64,000 nt of DNA from Actinoplanes philippinensis (GTDB taxonomy: Bacteria > Actinomycetota > Actinomycetes > Mycobacteriales > Micromonosporaceae), in contig NZ_FONV01000009.1 in assembly GCF_900113015.1 (NCBI RefSeq), positions 124,001 to 188,000 of the forward strand. The letters are read 5' to 3'. The notes below the pieces were generated by a model, which searched no databases, was not told the origin of the DNA, and saw only the letters and a list, made by a program, of their open reading frames with translations. Shown here in pieces: positions 8,578 to 16,776 of the stretch (positions within the stretch are counted from its first letter, which is position 1; each line of letters begins with the position of its first letter). The translations under genes were made by a program, and so were the position numbers.

Positions 8578-9504
8578 TCACGGGTTGTTGCGGCGGGCAC
8601 GGGCGGCGGCGATCGTGTACGCGGGGTCACGGTCGAGGTTGAACCGGTCACGGTCGTAGCGGCGGGTGGTGCGCGGGTCGGCGTGTCCCATGGCGTCCTG
8701 GACGTCTTCGAGGGCGACGCCTTCGGCGCGGGCGGTGGTGGCGAACGCGTGGCGCAGCGAGTGCGGCGACAGCCGGCCGGCTTCGGCGATGCCGGCGTCG
8801 GCGGCGAGGCGGCGTACGAGCCGGAACACGGCGTGCCGGTCGACGCGGGCGCCGGTGGCGGTGGCGAACAGCGGCCCGGGGTGCAGGCCGCGGTCGCGCA
8901 GGTAGTCGTCGAGGGCGGCGGACACGGCGGGGGTCAGCGCCCGGCGGCGGGCCTTGCCGCCTTTGCCGGTGAACCGGACGGTGCGGTGGCCGCGGTCGTG
9001 GCCGACGTCGCCGAGGTCGAGGCCGACGAGTTCGCCGACGCGCAGGCCGAGGTCGGCCAGCATGGTGATCATGGCGTGGGTGCGGGTGCCGGCGCGGGCG
9101 GCGGCGGTCAGCAGCGCGTCGACCTCGCCCGGGGTCAGGCCCAGGGTGGCGGAGTGGTCGCGGTCCAGGTGCGGCCGGTCGGCGCCACTGACCGGGTTGG
9201 TGGGCACGGCCTGCAGTTTGACCAGGAAGTCGTACCAGCTGGACACGCCGGACAGTTTCCGGGCGACCGAGGCGGGCGCGAGGGTCGTCTCGAGCCGGCG
9301 GGCGTAGGCGTTGACGTCGAGGAAGGTGGCGTGCAGCGGGTCGAGGTCACGCTCGGCGCACCAGGTGAGCCAGGTCGCGACGTCGCGGCGGTAGGCGGCG
9401 CGGGTGTGTTCCGACAGCCGCCGGTTGGCCAGCCACGCCTCGGTGAACTCGGTCGCCGAGGCGGGCGTGACCGGTGGCAGGGCCCGGTGTGGCTGCAGTG
9501 ACAT
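8578..9504 (-). CDS. Tyrosine recombinase/integrase (XerC/D-like)
   Basis: A 308-residue site-specific recombinase. The amino-terminal SAM-like core-binding domain (residues about 18-105) includes LSEHTRAAYRRDVATWLTWC. The catalytic domain keeps R155 (GLRVGELVGL), lysine in TGKGGKARR (181-184), H248-x-x-R251 (SPHSLRHAF), H274 (MGHADPRTT) and the tyrosine Y283. Length and domains match XerC/XerD, but the tail after the tyrosine is longer and runs RDPAYTIAAARARRNNP. No phage or plasmid genes flank it. It begins 13 bases after the ABC-F gene and is probably co-transcribed with it. Confidence 0.9.
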   Translation of the reverse strand: MSLQPHRALPPVTPASATEFTEAWLANRRLSEHTRAAYRRDVATWLTWCAERDLDPLHATFLDVNAYARRLETTLAPASVARKLSGVSSWYDFLVKLQAVPTNPVSGADRPHLDRDHSATLGLTPGEVDALLTAAARAGTRTHAMITMLADLGLRVGELVGLDLGDVGHDRGHRTVRFTGKGGKARRRALTPAVSAALDDYLRDRGLHPGPLFATATGARVDRHAVFRLVRRLAADAGIAEAGRLSPHSLRHAFATTARAEGVALEDVQDAMGHADPRTTRRYDRDRFNLDRDPAYTIAAARARRNNP

Positions 9505-9517
9505 GCCTGCCAGTTTC

Positions 9518-11098
9518 TCAGTTGTCGATCACCTGACGGTCGGCGACATGCCAGTGCCGGTTGTGGCCGACGGCGTCGGCGAAGTACCGGTCGTGGCTGA
9601 CGAACAGCAGCGTGCCCCGGTAGCGGCGCAGGGCTTCTTCGAGGACGTCGAGGGCGGCGAAGTCGAGGAAGTTGGTGGGTTCGTCGAGCAGCAGGATCCG
9701 GGACTCGCTGTTGACCAGCACGGCCAGCAGCAGCCGGCGCAGCTCGCCGGCGGACAGGTCGGCGACCGGCTGGTCCCACTGGTCGGCGTCGAACTGGTGG
9801 CCGGTGAGCAGGGTTTCGGCGTCGTCGACGTAGACCGGCACGCGGGCGCGGAAGAAGTCCATCACCGTGGTGGCGTCGCGCAGCCCGTCGTCGGTCTGCG
9901 GCAGCACCGCGACGCCGGGGTGCCGCTCGGCGATGGCGGTGAGCAGGGTGGTCTTGCCGGCCCCGTTGCGGCCGGTGATCAGGATCCGGTCGCCGCGGGC
10001 CACGTCCAGGTCGATGTGCGACAGCAGGTCGCGTACCGTCAGGTCGCGGATCGTCAGGACCGTCTCGGCCGCATCGCCGGTGTCGGCGGGAAACGCCAGG
10101 GTCAGCGGGGGCCGGGTCCGGGGCCGGGCGATCCAGCGCACCGACGCCATCTGCCGGCGCAACCGCCGTTCCCGCACTTTGGCCTTGCGGGCCACGAGCC
10201 GGGCGACCCGCCGGATGTGGGGGGCGGCGGCACTGGCCGGGGTGGTCAGTTCGACGGTGCGGGCGTAGCCCTTGGTTTTCTCGATGTCGGCTTCCCACCG
10301 GCGCCGGTCCTTCTCCTGCGCCTCGTAGTCGAGCAGCAGTTTCTCCCAGCGCCGCTGTTTCTCCTGCCGGTAGGCGCGGTAGCCGCCGCCGGGATAGTCG
10401 TGGGGCCGTTCGTCGATGCCGTCGAGCTCGATGATGCGGGTGACGACCTCGTCGAGGAACGCCCGGTCGTGGCTGACCGCCAGCACCCCGCCGCGGAAGT
10501 CGCGCAGCCACTGCCGCAGCCAGGCTGCGCCGTCGGCGTCGAGGTGGTTGGTGGGTTCGTCGAGCAGCAGCAGGTCCGGGTCGTCGAGCAGGGCCCGGGC
10601 GAGCATGAGCCGCGCCTGTTCGCCGCCGCTGACGGCCCGTAGCGGCAGGTCGTCGTCGAGGTGGTCGATGTCGAGACGCTGGCGGATCTCGGTGAGCCGG
10701 CTCTCGGCGGTCCACCCCCGCAGGGCGGTCCACCGTTCCTGGGCCACCGCGTAGGCGTCCAGCACATCCTCCCCGCCGGCCAGGCGTTTCTCCAGCTCAC
10801 GCATGGTGGCGGTGACGTCCGCGAGCTCGCCGAGGCCGGCGGTGAGAAACGCGCCGACAGCGCCGTCGGGGTCGGGCATGCGTTGCGCGACGTACGCCAC
10901 CCGGGTGCCCGGGGCGACGCTGAGGTGTCCGGCGGCAGGCGGGTGCAGGCCGGCCAGCGCCCGCAGCAGGGTGGTCTTGCCGGCGCCGTTGGGGCCGACG
11001 ACCCCGATCCGGTCGCCGGGCCGCAGCACCAGGTCGACACCGGAGAACAGCAGGTCACCGTCGTAGGCGCAGGCGAGATCGACTGTTTTGACATGCAC
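9518..11098 (-). CDS. ABC-F family ATPase (ribosome-acting, possible resistance factor)
   Basis: A 526-residue protein with two ABC ATPase domains and no membrane segments. Domain 1 has Walker A GPNGAGKTT (about residues 35-43), signature VSGGEQARLML and Walker B LLLLDEPTNHLD. Domain 2 has GRNGAGKTT, a divergent signature LSAGELRRLLL and ILLLDEPTNFLD. The two are joined by a basic, helical linker (EKQRRWEKLLLDYEAQEKD onward), the P-site-tRNA-interacting element of ABC-F proteins. Members act on ribosomes, and several actinobacterial ones protect against macrolides or lincosamides. Drug specificity cannot be inferred. The start is GTG at 11096-11098 with GGGAG upstream. Confidence 0.9.
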   Translation of the reverse strand: MHVKTVDLACAYDGDLLFSGVDLVLRPGDRIGVVGPNGAGKTTLLRALAGLHPPAAGHLSVAPGTRVAYVAQRMPDPDGAVGAFLTAGLGELADVTATMRELEKRLAGGEDVLDAYAVAQERWTALRGWTAESRLTEIRQRLDIDHLDDDLPLRAVSGGEQARLMLARALLDDPDLLLLDEPTNHLDADGAAWLRQWLRDFRGGVLAVSHDRAFLDEVVTRIIELDGIDERPHDYPGGGYRAYRQEKQRRWEKLLLDYEAQEKDRRRWEADIEKTKGYARTVELTTPASAAAPHIRRVARLVARKAKVRERRLRRQMASVRWIARPRTRPPLTLAFPADTGDAAETVLTIRDLTVRDLLSHIDLDVARGDRILITGRNGAGKTTLLTAIAERHPGVAVLPQTDDGLRDATTVMDFFRARVPVYVDDAETLLTGHQFDADQWDQPVADLSAGELRRLLLAVLVNSESRILLLDEPTNFLDFAALDVLEEALRRYRGTLLFVSHDRYFADAVGHNRHWHVADRQVIDN

Positions 11099-11237
11099 GA
11101 GCGACTCCCGGGAAGGGTGAGTGGAGAGCGACGACCACGGGCGGGGGTCTTCTCACTTCACCGGTGGGGCTCCTCGACGGTCGGCGGCAGGTGCGGGTCA
11201 CCACTGTGCCCGGCTCCGGCGTGCCACGCAACGCATA

Positions 11238-11794
11238 TCAGGCCGGTGCGGTCGCGTCGACGGTGGCGAGGGCCTGCAGCACCCGGGCGCGGGCAGCCGG
11301 CCCCAGGGGCCGCAGCCGGTCGGAGGCGGCGCGGGCGGCGGCCGGCGACCCGGCACGGGTGAGTCGTCGGTGAACGTGAACCCGGTGGTGCGCGGGTTGT
11401 CGTACACCACCAGCGGCACCGACAGTGCGGCGGTGACCTGCTCGTACAGGTGGTACACCTCGTCGTCGGTCAGTGGCTGGTAGGACACCGGGGCGAGCAG
11501 CACGGCGGCGGCGCCGGCCCGCTGGGCGTCGTCGGCGTGCTGCAGCACGTGCCGGGTCCGTAGCGCGCCGATGCCGGCGATGACGGGGGTGCCGGCCGCG
11601 TGGCGCACGGCCAGCTGCACGGCGCGGGCACGTTCGTCGCGGGTGAGGTACGCGTAGGAGCCGGTGGAGCCGAGCGCGCCGATGCTGTCGACGCCGGCGT
11701 CGGCCAGCCGGGTGACGAGGGTCGCGTAGGCGTGCTCGTCGAGCCGGTCGTCGTCGAGCGGGGTGAGCGGGAAGGCGCTCAGGCCGGTGAACAC
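11238..11794 (-). pseudogene. DapA-like aldolase with large internal deletion
   Basis: From a GTG at 11792-11794, with GGAGGA five bases upstream, the frame encodes the first half of a dihydrodipicolinate synthase/N-acetylneuraminate lyase family protein: FPLTPLDDDRLDEHA, GSTGSYAYLTRDER, PVIAGIGA, then the YDNPRTTGFTF strand bearing the tyrosine. It then falls into out-of-frame proline-rich sequence. In the next frame a plausible family carboxy terminus (AASDRLRPLGPAARARVLQAL) ends at 11238. About 120 codons, including the Schiff-base lysine region, are missing. The good start signal implies recent loss. It lies 27 bases downstream of the EEP nuclease gene. Confidence 0.75.
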
Positions 11795-11821
11795 GCAGGG
11801 TCCTCCAGGTGACGGTGTCGG

Positions 11822-12595
11822 TCAGCGGTCGAGGCGCACGACCAGGGGCCGGTGGTCGGAGACGGCGACGCTGGGGGTGCGCACCTGCACCACGCGGCCG
11901 AGGGCGGCGGCGCCGCGCGGGTCGGCGAGCACGTGGTCGAGCTGGGTTCTCGGGGCGGGGCTGGGAAACGTCGCGGCGCGGGCCAGCGGCTGCCAGCCGG
12001 TGAACGCGCGGACCGGCCCGGCCGGCATGTTCAGGTCGCCGAGCAGCACCCGGGGGCCGGGCAGGCCCCGCAGCGCGCGGACGGCGGCGCGTAGCTGCCG
12101 CACGTTCCAGCCGGGCACGAACGACAGGTGGGTGGTGGCGACGGTCAGCGGCCCGGCGGGGGTGTCCAGGACGGCGGCCAGCAGCACCCGCGGTTCGTCG
12201 CGCAGCAGCAGCAGGCCACCGCCGGGGACGTAGACCGGTGACCGGACCGGCGCGGCGGGCAGCCGGGTGATCTGCCATCGTTGCACCGGGAATCGGCTGA
12301 CCAGGGCGATGCCGTACTGGGGGTGGCCGATGTCGGCGCCGGAGTGCCAGGGTTGCCAGGTCTGGCCGGGGGTGCCGACGACGGCGGCGGCGAACCGGTG
12401 GGTGGTCGCGCCGAGGGCGTCGGCGGCCAGCGCGGTCAGGTCGAGCAGCCCGGACCGTGGCTGGGCCCGGTCGACCTCCTGCAGGCCCAGCACGTCGGCG
12501 TCGAGGTCGGTGACGGCGGCGTGGATCCGGTCGGCGTGTACGGTGCCGTCCGACAGGGATCTGCCGTGCAGCAGGTTGAAGGTGGCCAGTCGCAC
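11822..12595 (-). CDS. Endonuclease/exonuclease/phosphatase (EEP) family protein
   Basis: A 257-residue protein beginning MRLATFNLLHGRSLSDG. It contains the EEP fold landmarks in order: N in TFNLLHG, E in DVLGLQEVDRAQPRS, HLS in TTHLSFVPGWN, GDLNMPAGPV, and the final SDHRPLVV. All metal and catalytic residues seem intact. There is no signal peptide. Homologues include metal-dependent phosphodiesterases and sphingomyelinase-like enzymes; the substrate is unknown. It is divergent from the tiny membrane peptide gene at 12626 with only 30 bases between starts. Confidence 0.9.
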   Translation of the reverse strand: MRLATFNLLHGRSLSDGTVHADRIHAAVTDLDADVLGLQEVDRAQPRSGLLDLTALAADALGATTHRFAAAVVGTPGQTWQPWHSGADIGHPQYGIALVSRFPVQRWQITRLPAAPVRSPVYVPGGGLLLLRDEPRVLLAAVLDTPAGPLTVATTHLSFVPGWNVRQLRAAVRALRGLPGPRVLLGDLNMPAGPVRAFTGWQPLARAATFPSPAPRTQLDHVLADPRGAAALGRVVQVRTPSVAVSDHRPLVVRLDR

Positions 12596-12625
12596 GTGCC
12601 GACCCTAGCCAACGGGAGGGAGCCG

Positions 12626-12715
12626 ATGTTCTTCAAGGCCTTGTGGTGTCTGGCGTTGCTGTTCGTCGCCGGGGCGCTGTTCGGGATCTGGCTGCAGAAA
12701 CAGCGCCGGCGGTGA
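12626..12715 (+). CDS. 29-residue single-span membrane peptide
   Basis: A short frame beginning at ATG 12626 with GGGAGG six bases upstream encodes one hydrophobic helix (residues about 5-23) followed by a basic tail KQRRR, i.e. a type I-like micro membrane protein. Its stop overlaps the GTG start of the TSUP permease (GTGA), so the two are translationally coupled. It could be a small subunit or a stabiliser of the permease, or merely a leader that couples translation. No homologue can be named from sequence. Confidence 0.6.
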   Translation: MFFKALWCLALLFVAGALFGIWLQKQRRR

Positions 12716-13473
12716 TCGCGGCACTGCTGGTGGCGGCGTGCGCGGCCGGCTGGGTCGATGCGGTCGTCGGTGGCGGCGGGCTGTTGCTGCTGCCGGCGTT
12801 GCTGGTGGTGGCGCCGCAGCTGGGCACGGCCACGGCGCTGGGCACCAACAAGCTCGCCGCGATCTGCGGCACGTCGACGGCGGCGGTCGCGTACGCGCGC
12901 CGCACGAAGATCGACTGGCCGGTGGCGGGGCCGGCGGCGGGTCTGGCGCTGCTGTGTGCCGGGTCGGGGGCGGCGCTGGCCGGGGCGGTGCCGGCGGCCG
13001 CGTACCGTCCGGTGATCATCGCCGTGCTGGTGGCGGTGGCGGTGTTCGTGACGGTGCGCCCGCAGATGGGGCTGACCGAGAACGCCGCCAGACGCACCCG
13101 GGTGCGCCGCGGTGTGGCGGTGGCCGTCGCCGGGGGCCTGATCGCCCTCTACGACGGGCTGATCGGGCCGGGCACCGGCACATTTTTGGTGCTGGCGTTC
13201 ACCGCGATCGTCGGCGCCGACTTCGTGCACGGCTCGGCGATGGCGAAGATCGTGAACACGGCGACGAACCTGGGCGCGCTGGTGGTGTTCGCCGCGACCG
13301 GGCATGTGGCGTGGCTGCTCGGCGCGGCGATGGCGGTCTGCAACATCGCCGGCGCGGTGCTCGGCGCGCGGATGGCGCTGCGCCGCGGCGCCGGTTTCGT
13401 GCGGATCGTGCTGCTGGTGGTGGTGCTGGCGTTGATCGCCCGGCTCGGCTACCTGCACTGGACCGAGAGCTGA
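12712..13473 (+). CDS. TSUP family permease (TauE/SafE)
   Basis: A 253-residue protein with eight predicted hydrophobic segments in two repeats. The first repeat has ACAAGWVDAVVGGGGLLLLPALL and GTNKLAAICGTSTAAVAY; the second has YDGLIGPGTGTFLVLAF and HGSAMAKIVNTATNLGAL. These are the TauE/SafE (TSUP) hallmarks. The family transports sulfonates, sulfite, sulfoacetate or related organic anions. The GTG at 12712 overlaps the stop of the micropeptide gene by the sequence GTGA. Codons are G-ending. Confidence 0.9.
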   Translation: MIAALLVAACAAGWVDAVVGGGGLLLLPALLVVAPQLGTATALGTNKLAAICGTSTAAVAYARRTKIDWPVAGPAAGLALLCAGSGAALAGAVPAAAYRPVIIAVLVAVAVFVTVRPQMGLTENAARRTRVRRGVAVAVAGGLIALYDGLIGPGTGTFLVLAFTAIVGADFVHGSAMAKIVNTATNLGALVVFAATGHVAWLLGAAMAVCNIAGAVLGARMALRRGAGFVRIVLLVVVLALIARLGYLHWTES

Positions 13474-13493
13474 CCGGGAGCAGAATGGGGCAC

Positions 13494-13970
13494 ATGAGTT
13501 CCGAGGATCTTGCGAAGCTGATCGCCGCCGTCGAGGACCAGGAGCGCCGGCTGGTGTTCCCGGCGTTCACCGAGGCCGACGCGTGGAGGCTGGGCAGCCT
13601 GCTGGTGCGCCTGGCCACCGACCGCGGCCTGCCGGTGGCCGTCGACATCCGCCGCGGTGAGCAGCAGCTGTTCCACGCCGCCCTGGCCGGGTCGGTCGCC
13701 GACAACGACACCTGGATCGAGCGCAAGGTCCGCGTCGTCTACCGCTACGGCGCCTCCTCCTACCTGGTGGGCCGGCGGCTGGCCGCCAAGGGCCGCGACC
13801 TCGACGCCTCCCAGGGCGTCGACCCGGCCCGCTACGCCGCCCACGGCGGCGCGTTCCCGGTCCGGGTGCCCGGCGCCGGCGTGATCGGCGTGGTCACCGT
13901 GTCGGGGCTGCCGCAGGCCGACGACCACGCCCTGGTCGTCGAGGCGATCGAGACGTTCCTCGCCGGCTGA
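13494..13970 (+). CDS. UPF0303 / heme-degrading-domain family protein
   Basis: A 158-residue protein of the GlcG/HbpS-like UPF0303 group. It begins SSEDLAKLIAAVEDQE, continues with ADAWRLGSLLVRLATDRGLPVAVDI and contains ASQGVDPARYAAHGGAFPVRV and VTVSGLPQADDHALVVEA, all typical positions for the family. The biochemical role is uncertain; related proteins bind heme or act as small sensor subunits. An in-frame ATG at 13485 sits closer to the GGGAG at 13476 and would add three residues. This is the first gene to the right of the composition switch near 13.47 kb. Confidence 0.85.
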   Translation: MSSEDLAKLIAAVEDQERRLVFPAFTEADAWRLGSLLVRLATDRGLPVAVDIRRGEQQLFHAALAGSVADNDTWIERKVRVVYRYGASSYLVGRRLAAKGRDLDASQGVDPARYAAHGGAFPVRVPGAGVIGVVTVSGLPQADDHALVVEAIETFLAG

Positions 13971-14028
13971 GTCTGCTGACGGCAGACACCGCTGGGCGTG
14001 TCGCCGCGCGAACGGGCACGCTGGCCGC

Positions 14029-14970
14029 ATGCGGATCCTGGTGCTGGGCGGCAGTGGTTTCGTCGGCCGGTCGATCGCCGAACTGGCGGTCGAGCGCGGC
14101 GACGACGTGACGGTGTTCAACCGCGGCCACGCGACCGCCCCGGCCGGGACCCGCACGGTCATCGGCGACCGGCAGACCCCCACCGGCCTCGACGCGCTCG
14201 GCGACAGCACCTGGGACGCCGTCGTCGACACCTGGTCGGCCGACGCGGCCGTCGTCGGCGCCGCCGCCCGCGCCCTGCACGGCCGCGCCGGGCACTACAC
14301 CTACATCTCCAGCCGTTCGGTGTACGTGCTCGGCGAGGACCGGCTGGTCCCCGACGACGAACCCGGCTACGCCGGCGACAAACGGCGCGGCGAACAGGCC
14401 GCCCACGCGTTCGGCGGGCCGCTGCTGCTGGCCCGCGCCGGGCTGATCCTCGGACCGTACGAGAACATCGGCCGGCTGCCGTGGTGGCTCAACCGGCTGC
14501 GCCGCGGCGGCCCGACCCTGGCGCCCGGCCCGTACGATCTGCCGCTGCAGTACCTCGACACCCGCGACCTGGCCGCGTTCGTCCTCGACGCCGCCGCCAC
14601 CGGCCGCACCGGCCCCTACGACCTGGTCAGCCCGTCCGGGCACACCACCATGGGCGAGTTCCTCGACACCGCCAACACCGTCACCGGCGGCCGGGCCGAC
14701 CTGCGCTGGACCGACCCGCAGACCATCCTCGACGCCGGCATCCAGCCGTGGACCCAGCTGCCCGTGTGGCTGCCACCGGGCCCGCTGCACGCCGCCCTGC
14801 ACCAGGGCGACGTCAGCCACGCCCTCGCCGCCGGCCTGCGCTGCCGGCCGGTCACCGACACCATCACCGACACGTGGGCGTGGCTGACGTCGCTGCCCGG
14901 CGGCGCACCGCAACGCGCCGACCGGCCCGTCGTCGGCCTCGACCCGCAGACCGAGGCCGGCCTGCTATAG
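14029..14970 (+). CDS. NAD-dependent epimerase/dehydratase-like protein
   Basis: A 313-residue Rossmann protein starting MRILVLGGSGFVGRSIAELA, the glycine-rich NAD(P) motif. The extended SDR order follows: NRG after the second strand, D in AVVDTW, and ISSRSVYVLGED. The usual YxxxK is not clear; KRRGEQ takes its place. It therefore belongs to the atypical SDR branch that often lacks catalytic residues, similar to plant chloroplast RNA-binding/isoflavone-type proteins. Function unassigned. It converges on and overlaps the flavoprotein gene by six bases. Confidence 0.8.
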   Translation: MRILVLGGSGFVGRSIAELAVERGDDVTVFNRGHATAPAGTRTVIGDRQTPTGLDALGDSTWDAVVDTWSADAAVVGAAARALHGRAGHYTYISSRSVYVLGEDRLVPDDEPGYAGDKRRGEQAAHAFGGPLLLARAGLILGPYENIGRLPWWLNRLRRGGPTLAPGPYDLPLQYLDTRDLAAFVLDAAATGRTGPYDLVSPSGHTTMGEFLDTANTVTGGRADLRWTDPQTILDAGIQPWTQLPVWLPPGPLHAALHQGDVSHALAAGLRCRPVTDTITDTWAWLTSLPGGAPQRADRPVVGLDPQTEAGLL

Positions 14971-16635
14971 CTGGGTGGCGGCGTGCCGGCCCGCGGCCCG
15001 CCCGGAGAACAGGCACCCACCCAAAAACGTGCCCTCCAGCGCGTTGTAGCCGTGCACACCCCCACCACCGAACCCGGCGACCTCCCCCGCCGCGTACAAC
15101 CCCGGGATCGGTGTCCCGTCCACCCCCAGCGCCCGCGAATCCAGGTCGGTCTGGATCCCGCCGAGCGTCTTACGCGTCAGCACGTGCAGCCGCACCGCGA
15201 TCAACGGACCCGCCGCCGGATCCAGCAGCCGATGCGGCGCCGACGTACGCCCGATCCGGTCCCCGAGGTAACGCCGCGAATTGTGGATGCCCTGGATCTG
15301 CGCGTCCTTGGTCACCGTGTTCGCGACCTGCGCGTCGCGCGCCACCACCTGCGAACGCACCGTCGCCACCTCCAGCAGCGGCTCACCGGTCAACCGGTTC
15401 ATCCCGGCCACCAGATCGTCCAGGCCGTCGGCGACCACGAAGTCCGCGCCGTGCCGCTTGAACGCCTCCACCGGCCCGGGCGCACCCTTGCCGAACAGCC
15501 GCTGCCGCAGGAACCCGCGCCGGTCCGACGCGGTGATGTCCGGGTTCTGCTCCGACCCGGACAACGCGAACTCCTTCTCGATGATCCGCTGCGTCAGCAC
15601 GAACCACGAATGGTCGTACCCGGCGATCTCCGGAGTCGTCCGCAGATACTCCAGCGTGCCGAGCGTGTCGTACGACGGGAAGAACGGCGCCGGCAACCGG
15701 CGCCCGAGCGCGTCCAGCCACAACGGCGACGGCGCCGACAGGATCCGGATCCCGTGCCCCGGCCAGATCGGATCCCAGTTCTGCACACCCTCGGTGTAAT
15801 GCCACATCCGGTCCCGGTTGACCAGCCGCACCCCGGCATCCTCGGCGATCTGCAGCATCCGCCCGTCCACATACGCCGGCACCCCGGTCACCATCGTCGC
15901 CGGCGCCGTGCCCAGCCGCGCCGGCCAGTACCGGCGCACCAGATCATGATTCGCGCCGATCCCGCCCGTCGTCACGATCACCGCCTGCGCCCGCACCTCG
16001 AAGTCGCCGGCCTCGTCCCGGTTCGACGGCACACCCCGCGCCGCATCATCAGGGGCCAGCAGCTTCCCGCGTACGCCGACCGCCGTCCCGTTCTCCACGA
16101 TCAGCTCGTCGACCCGATGCCGGTGCCGAAACGACAGCAGCCCGCTCTGCGACGCCGCCACCGCCGACGCCACGAACGGCGCCACCACCCCCGTGCCGGT
16201 GCCCCACGTGATGTGGAACCGCGGCACCGAGTTGCCGTGCCCGTCCGAACGCAGATCACCCCGCTCCGCCCAGCCCGCGAACGGCAGCCAGCTCAACCCC
16301 AGCGACGCCAGCCACGCCCGCTTCTCACCCGCCGCGAACTCCACATACGCCCGCGCCCACCGCACCGCCCACGCGTCCTCGTCACCCAGACGGTCGAACC
16401 CGGCGCTGTTGCTCCAGTCCGCCCACGCCAGCTCGACACTGTCGGCGATCCGCGCCCGTTTCTGCTCCGGGCTGCCGACGAAGAACAGGCCCCCGAACGA
16501 CCAGAACGCCTGGCCCCCCAGATTCGCCGCGTTCTCCTGATCCAGCAGGGCCACCGACCGGCCCGCCCGGGTCAGCTCATGCGCGGCGGCCAGCCCGGCC
16601 AAACCCGCCCCGACCACGATGACGTCGACGTCCAC
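14965..16635 (-). CDS. FAD-binding dehydrogenase (KstD-like)
   Basis: A 556-residue flavoprotein. It starts VDVDVIVVGAGLAGLAAAHELTRAG, the dinucleotide-binding fold, and later has an ATP-like FAD motif TPIPGLYAAGEVAGFGGGGVHGYNALEGTFLGGCLFSG at the C-terminus. It resembles 3-ketosteroid-Delta1-dehydrogenase/fumarate reductase flavoproteins, in particular the conserved actinobacterial group annotated as FAD-binding dehydrogenase. No steroid genes are nearby, so the substrate is open. The GTG at 16635 is preferred because GAGGGG lies seven bases ahead. Codons are G-ending although the gene is on the minus strand, fitting the regional strand bias. It is divergent from the siderophore operon. Confidence 0.85.
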   Translation of the reverse strand: MDVDVIVVGAGLAGLAAAHELTRAGRSVALLDQENAANLGGQAFWSFGGLFFVGSPEQKRARIADSVELAWADWSNSAGFDRLGDEDAWAVRWARAYVEFAAGEKRAWLASLGLSWLPFAGWAERGDLRSDGHGNSVPRFHITWGTGTGVVAPFVASAVAASQSGLLSFRHRHRVDELIVENGTAVGVRGKLLAPDDAARGVPSNRDEAGDFEVRAQAVIVTTGGIGANHDLVRRYWPARLGTAPATMVTGVPAYVDGRMLQIAEDAGVRLVNRDRMWHYTEGVQNWDPIWPGHGIRILSAPSPLWLDALGRRLPAPFFPSYDTLGTLEYLRTTPEIAGYDHSWFVLTQRIIEKEFALSGSEQNPDITASDRRGFLRQRLFGKGAPGPVEAFKRHGADFVVADGLDDLVAGMNRLTGEPLLEVATVRSQVVARDAQVANTVTKDAQIQGIHNSRRYLGDRIGRTSAPHRLLDPAAGPLIAVRLHVLTRKTLGGIQTDLDSRALGVDGTPIPGLYAAGEVAGFGGGGVHGYNALEGTFLGGCLFSGRAAGRHAATQL

Positions 16636-16776
16636 GGCCACTCCCCTCGAATGAATACGAGAATTTATCGGATTCGCGGCGTGGGCGAAACACACCCCAC
16701 AACCCACGATGTGACACCCACCGCCCACACCACCTCCCCCCACCGCACCCACCACCACAACCGCGACAATGAACCC

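Noticed and set aside
8578..9504. Tyrosine recombinase as marker of an integrated element
   Set aside because: No attachment-site duplication, tRNA gene or phage/plasmid genes accompany it; it looks like a chromosomal gene coupled to the ABC-F gene.
16647..16676. AT-rich segment with CCGATAA reminiscent of an actinobacterial dif site
   Set aside because: Only the CCGATAA part fits; the spacer and the other recombinase arm do not match what I recall of the consensus, and the composition switch lies 3 kb away.
16636..16776. Search for an iron-responsive IdeR/DmdR box before the siderophore operon
   Set aside because: No TTAGG...CCTAA-like palindrome is present in the spacer.
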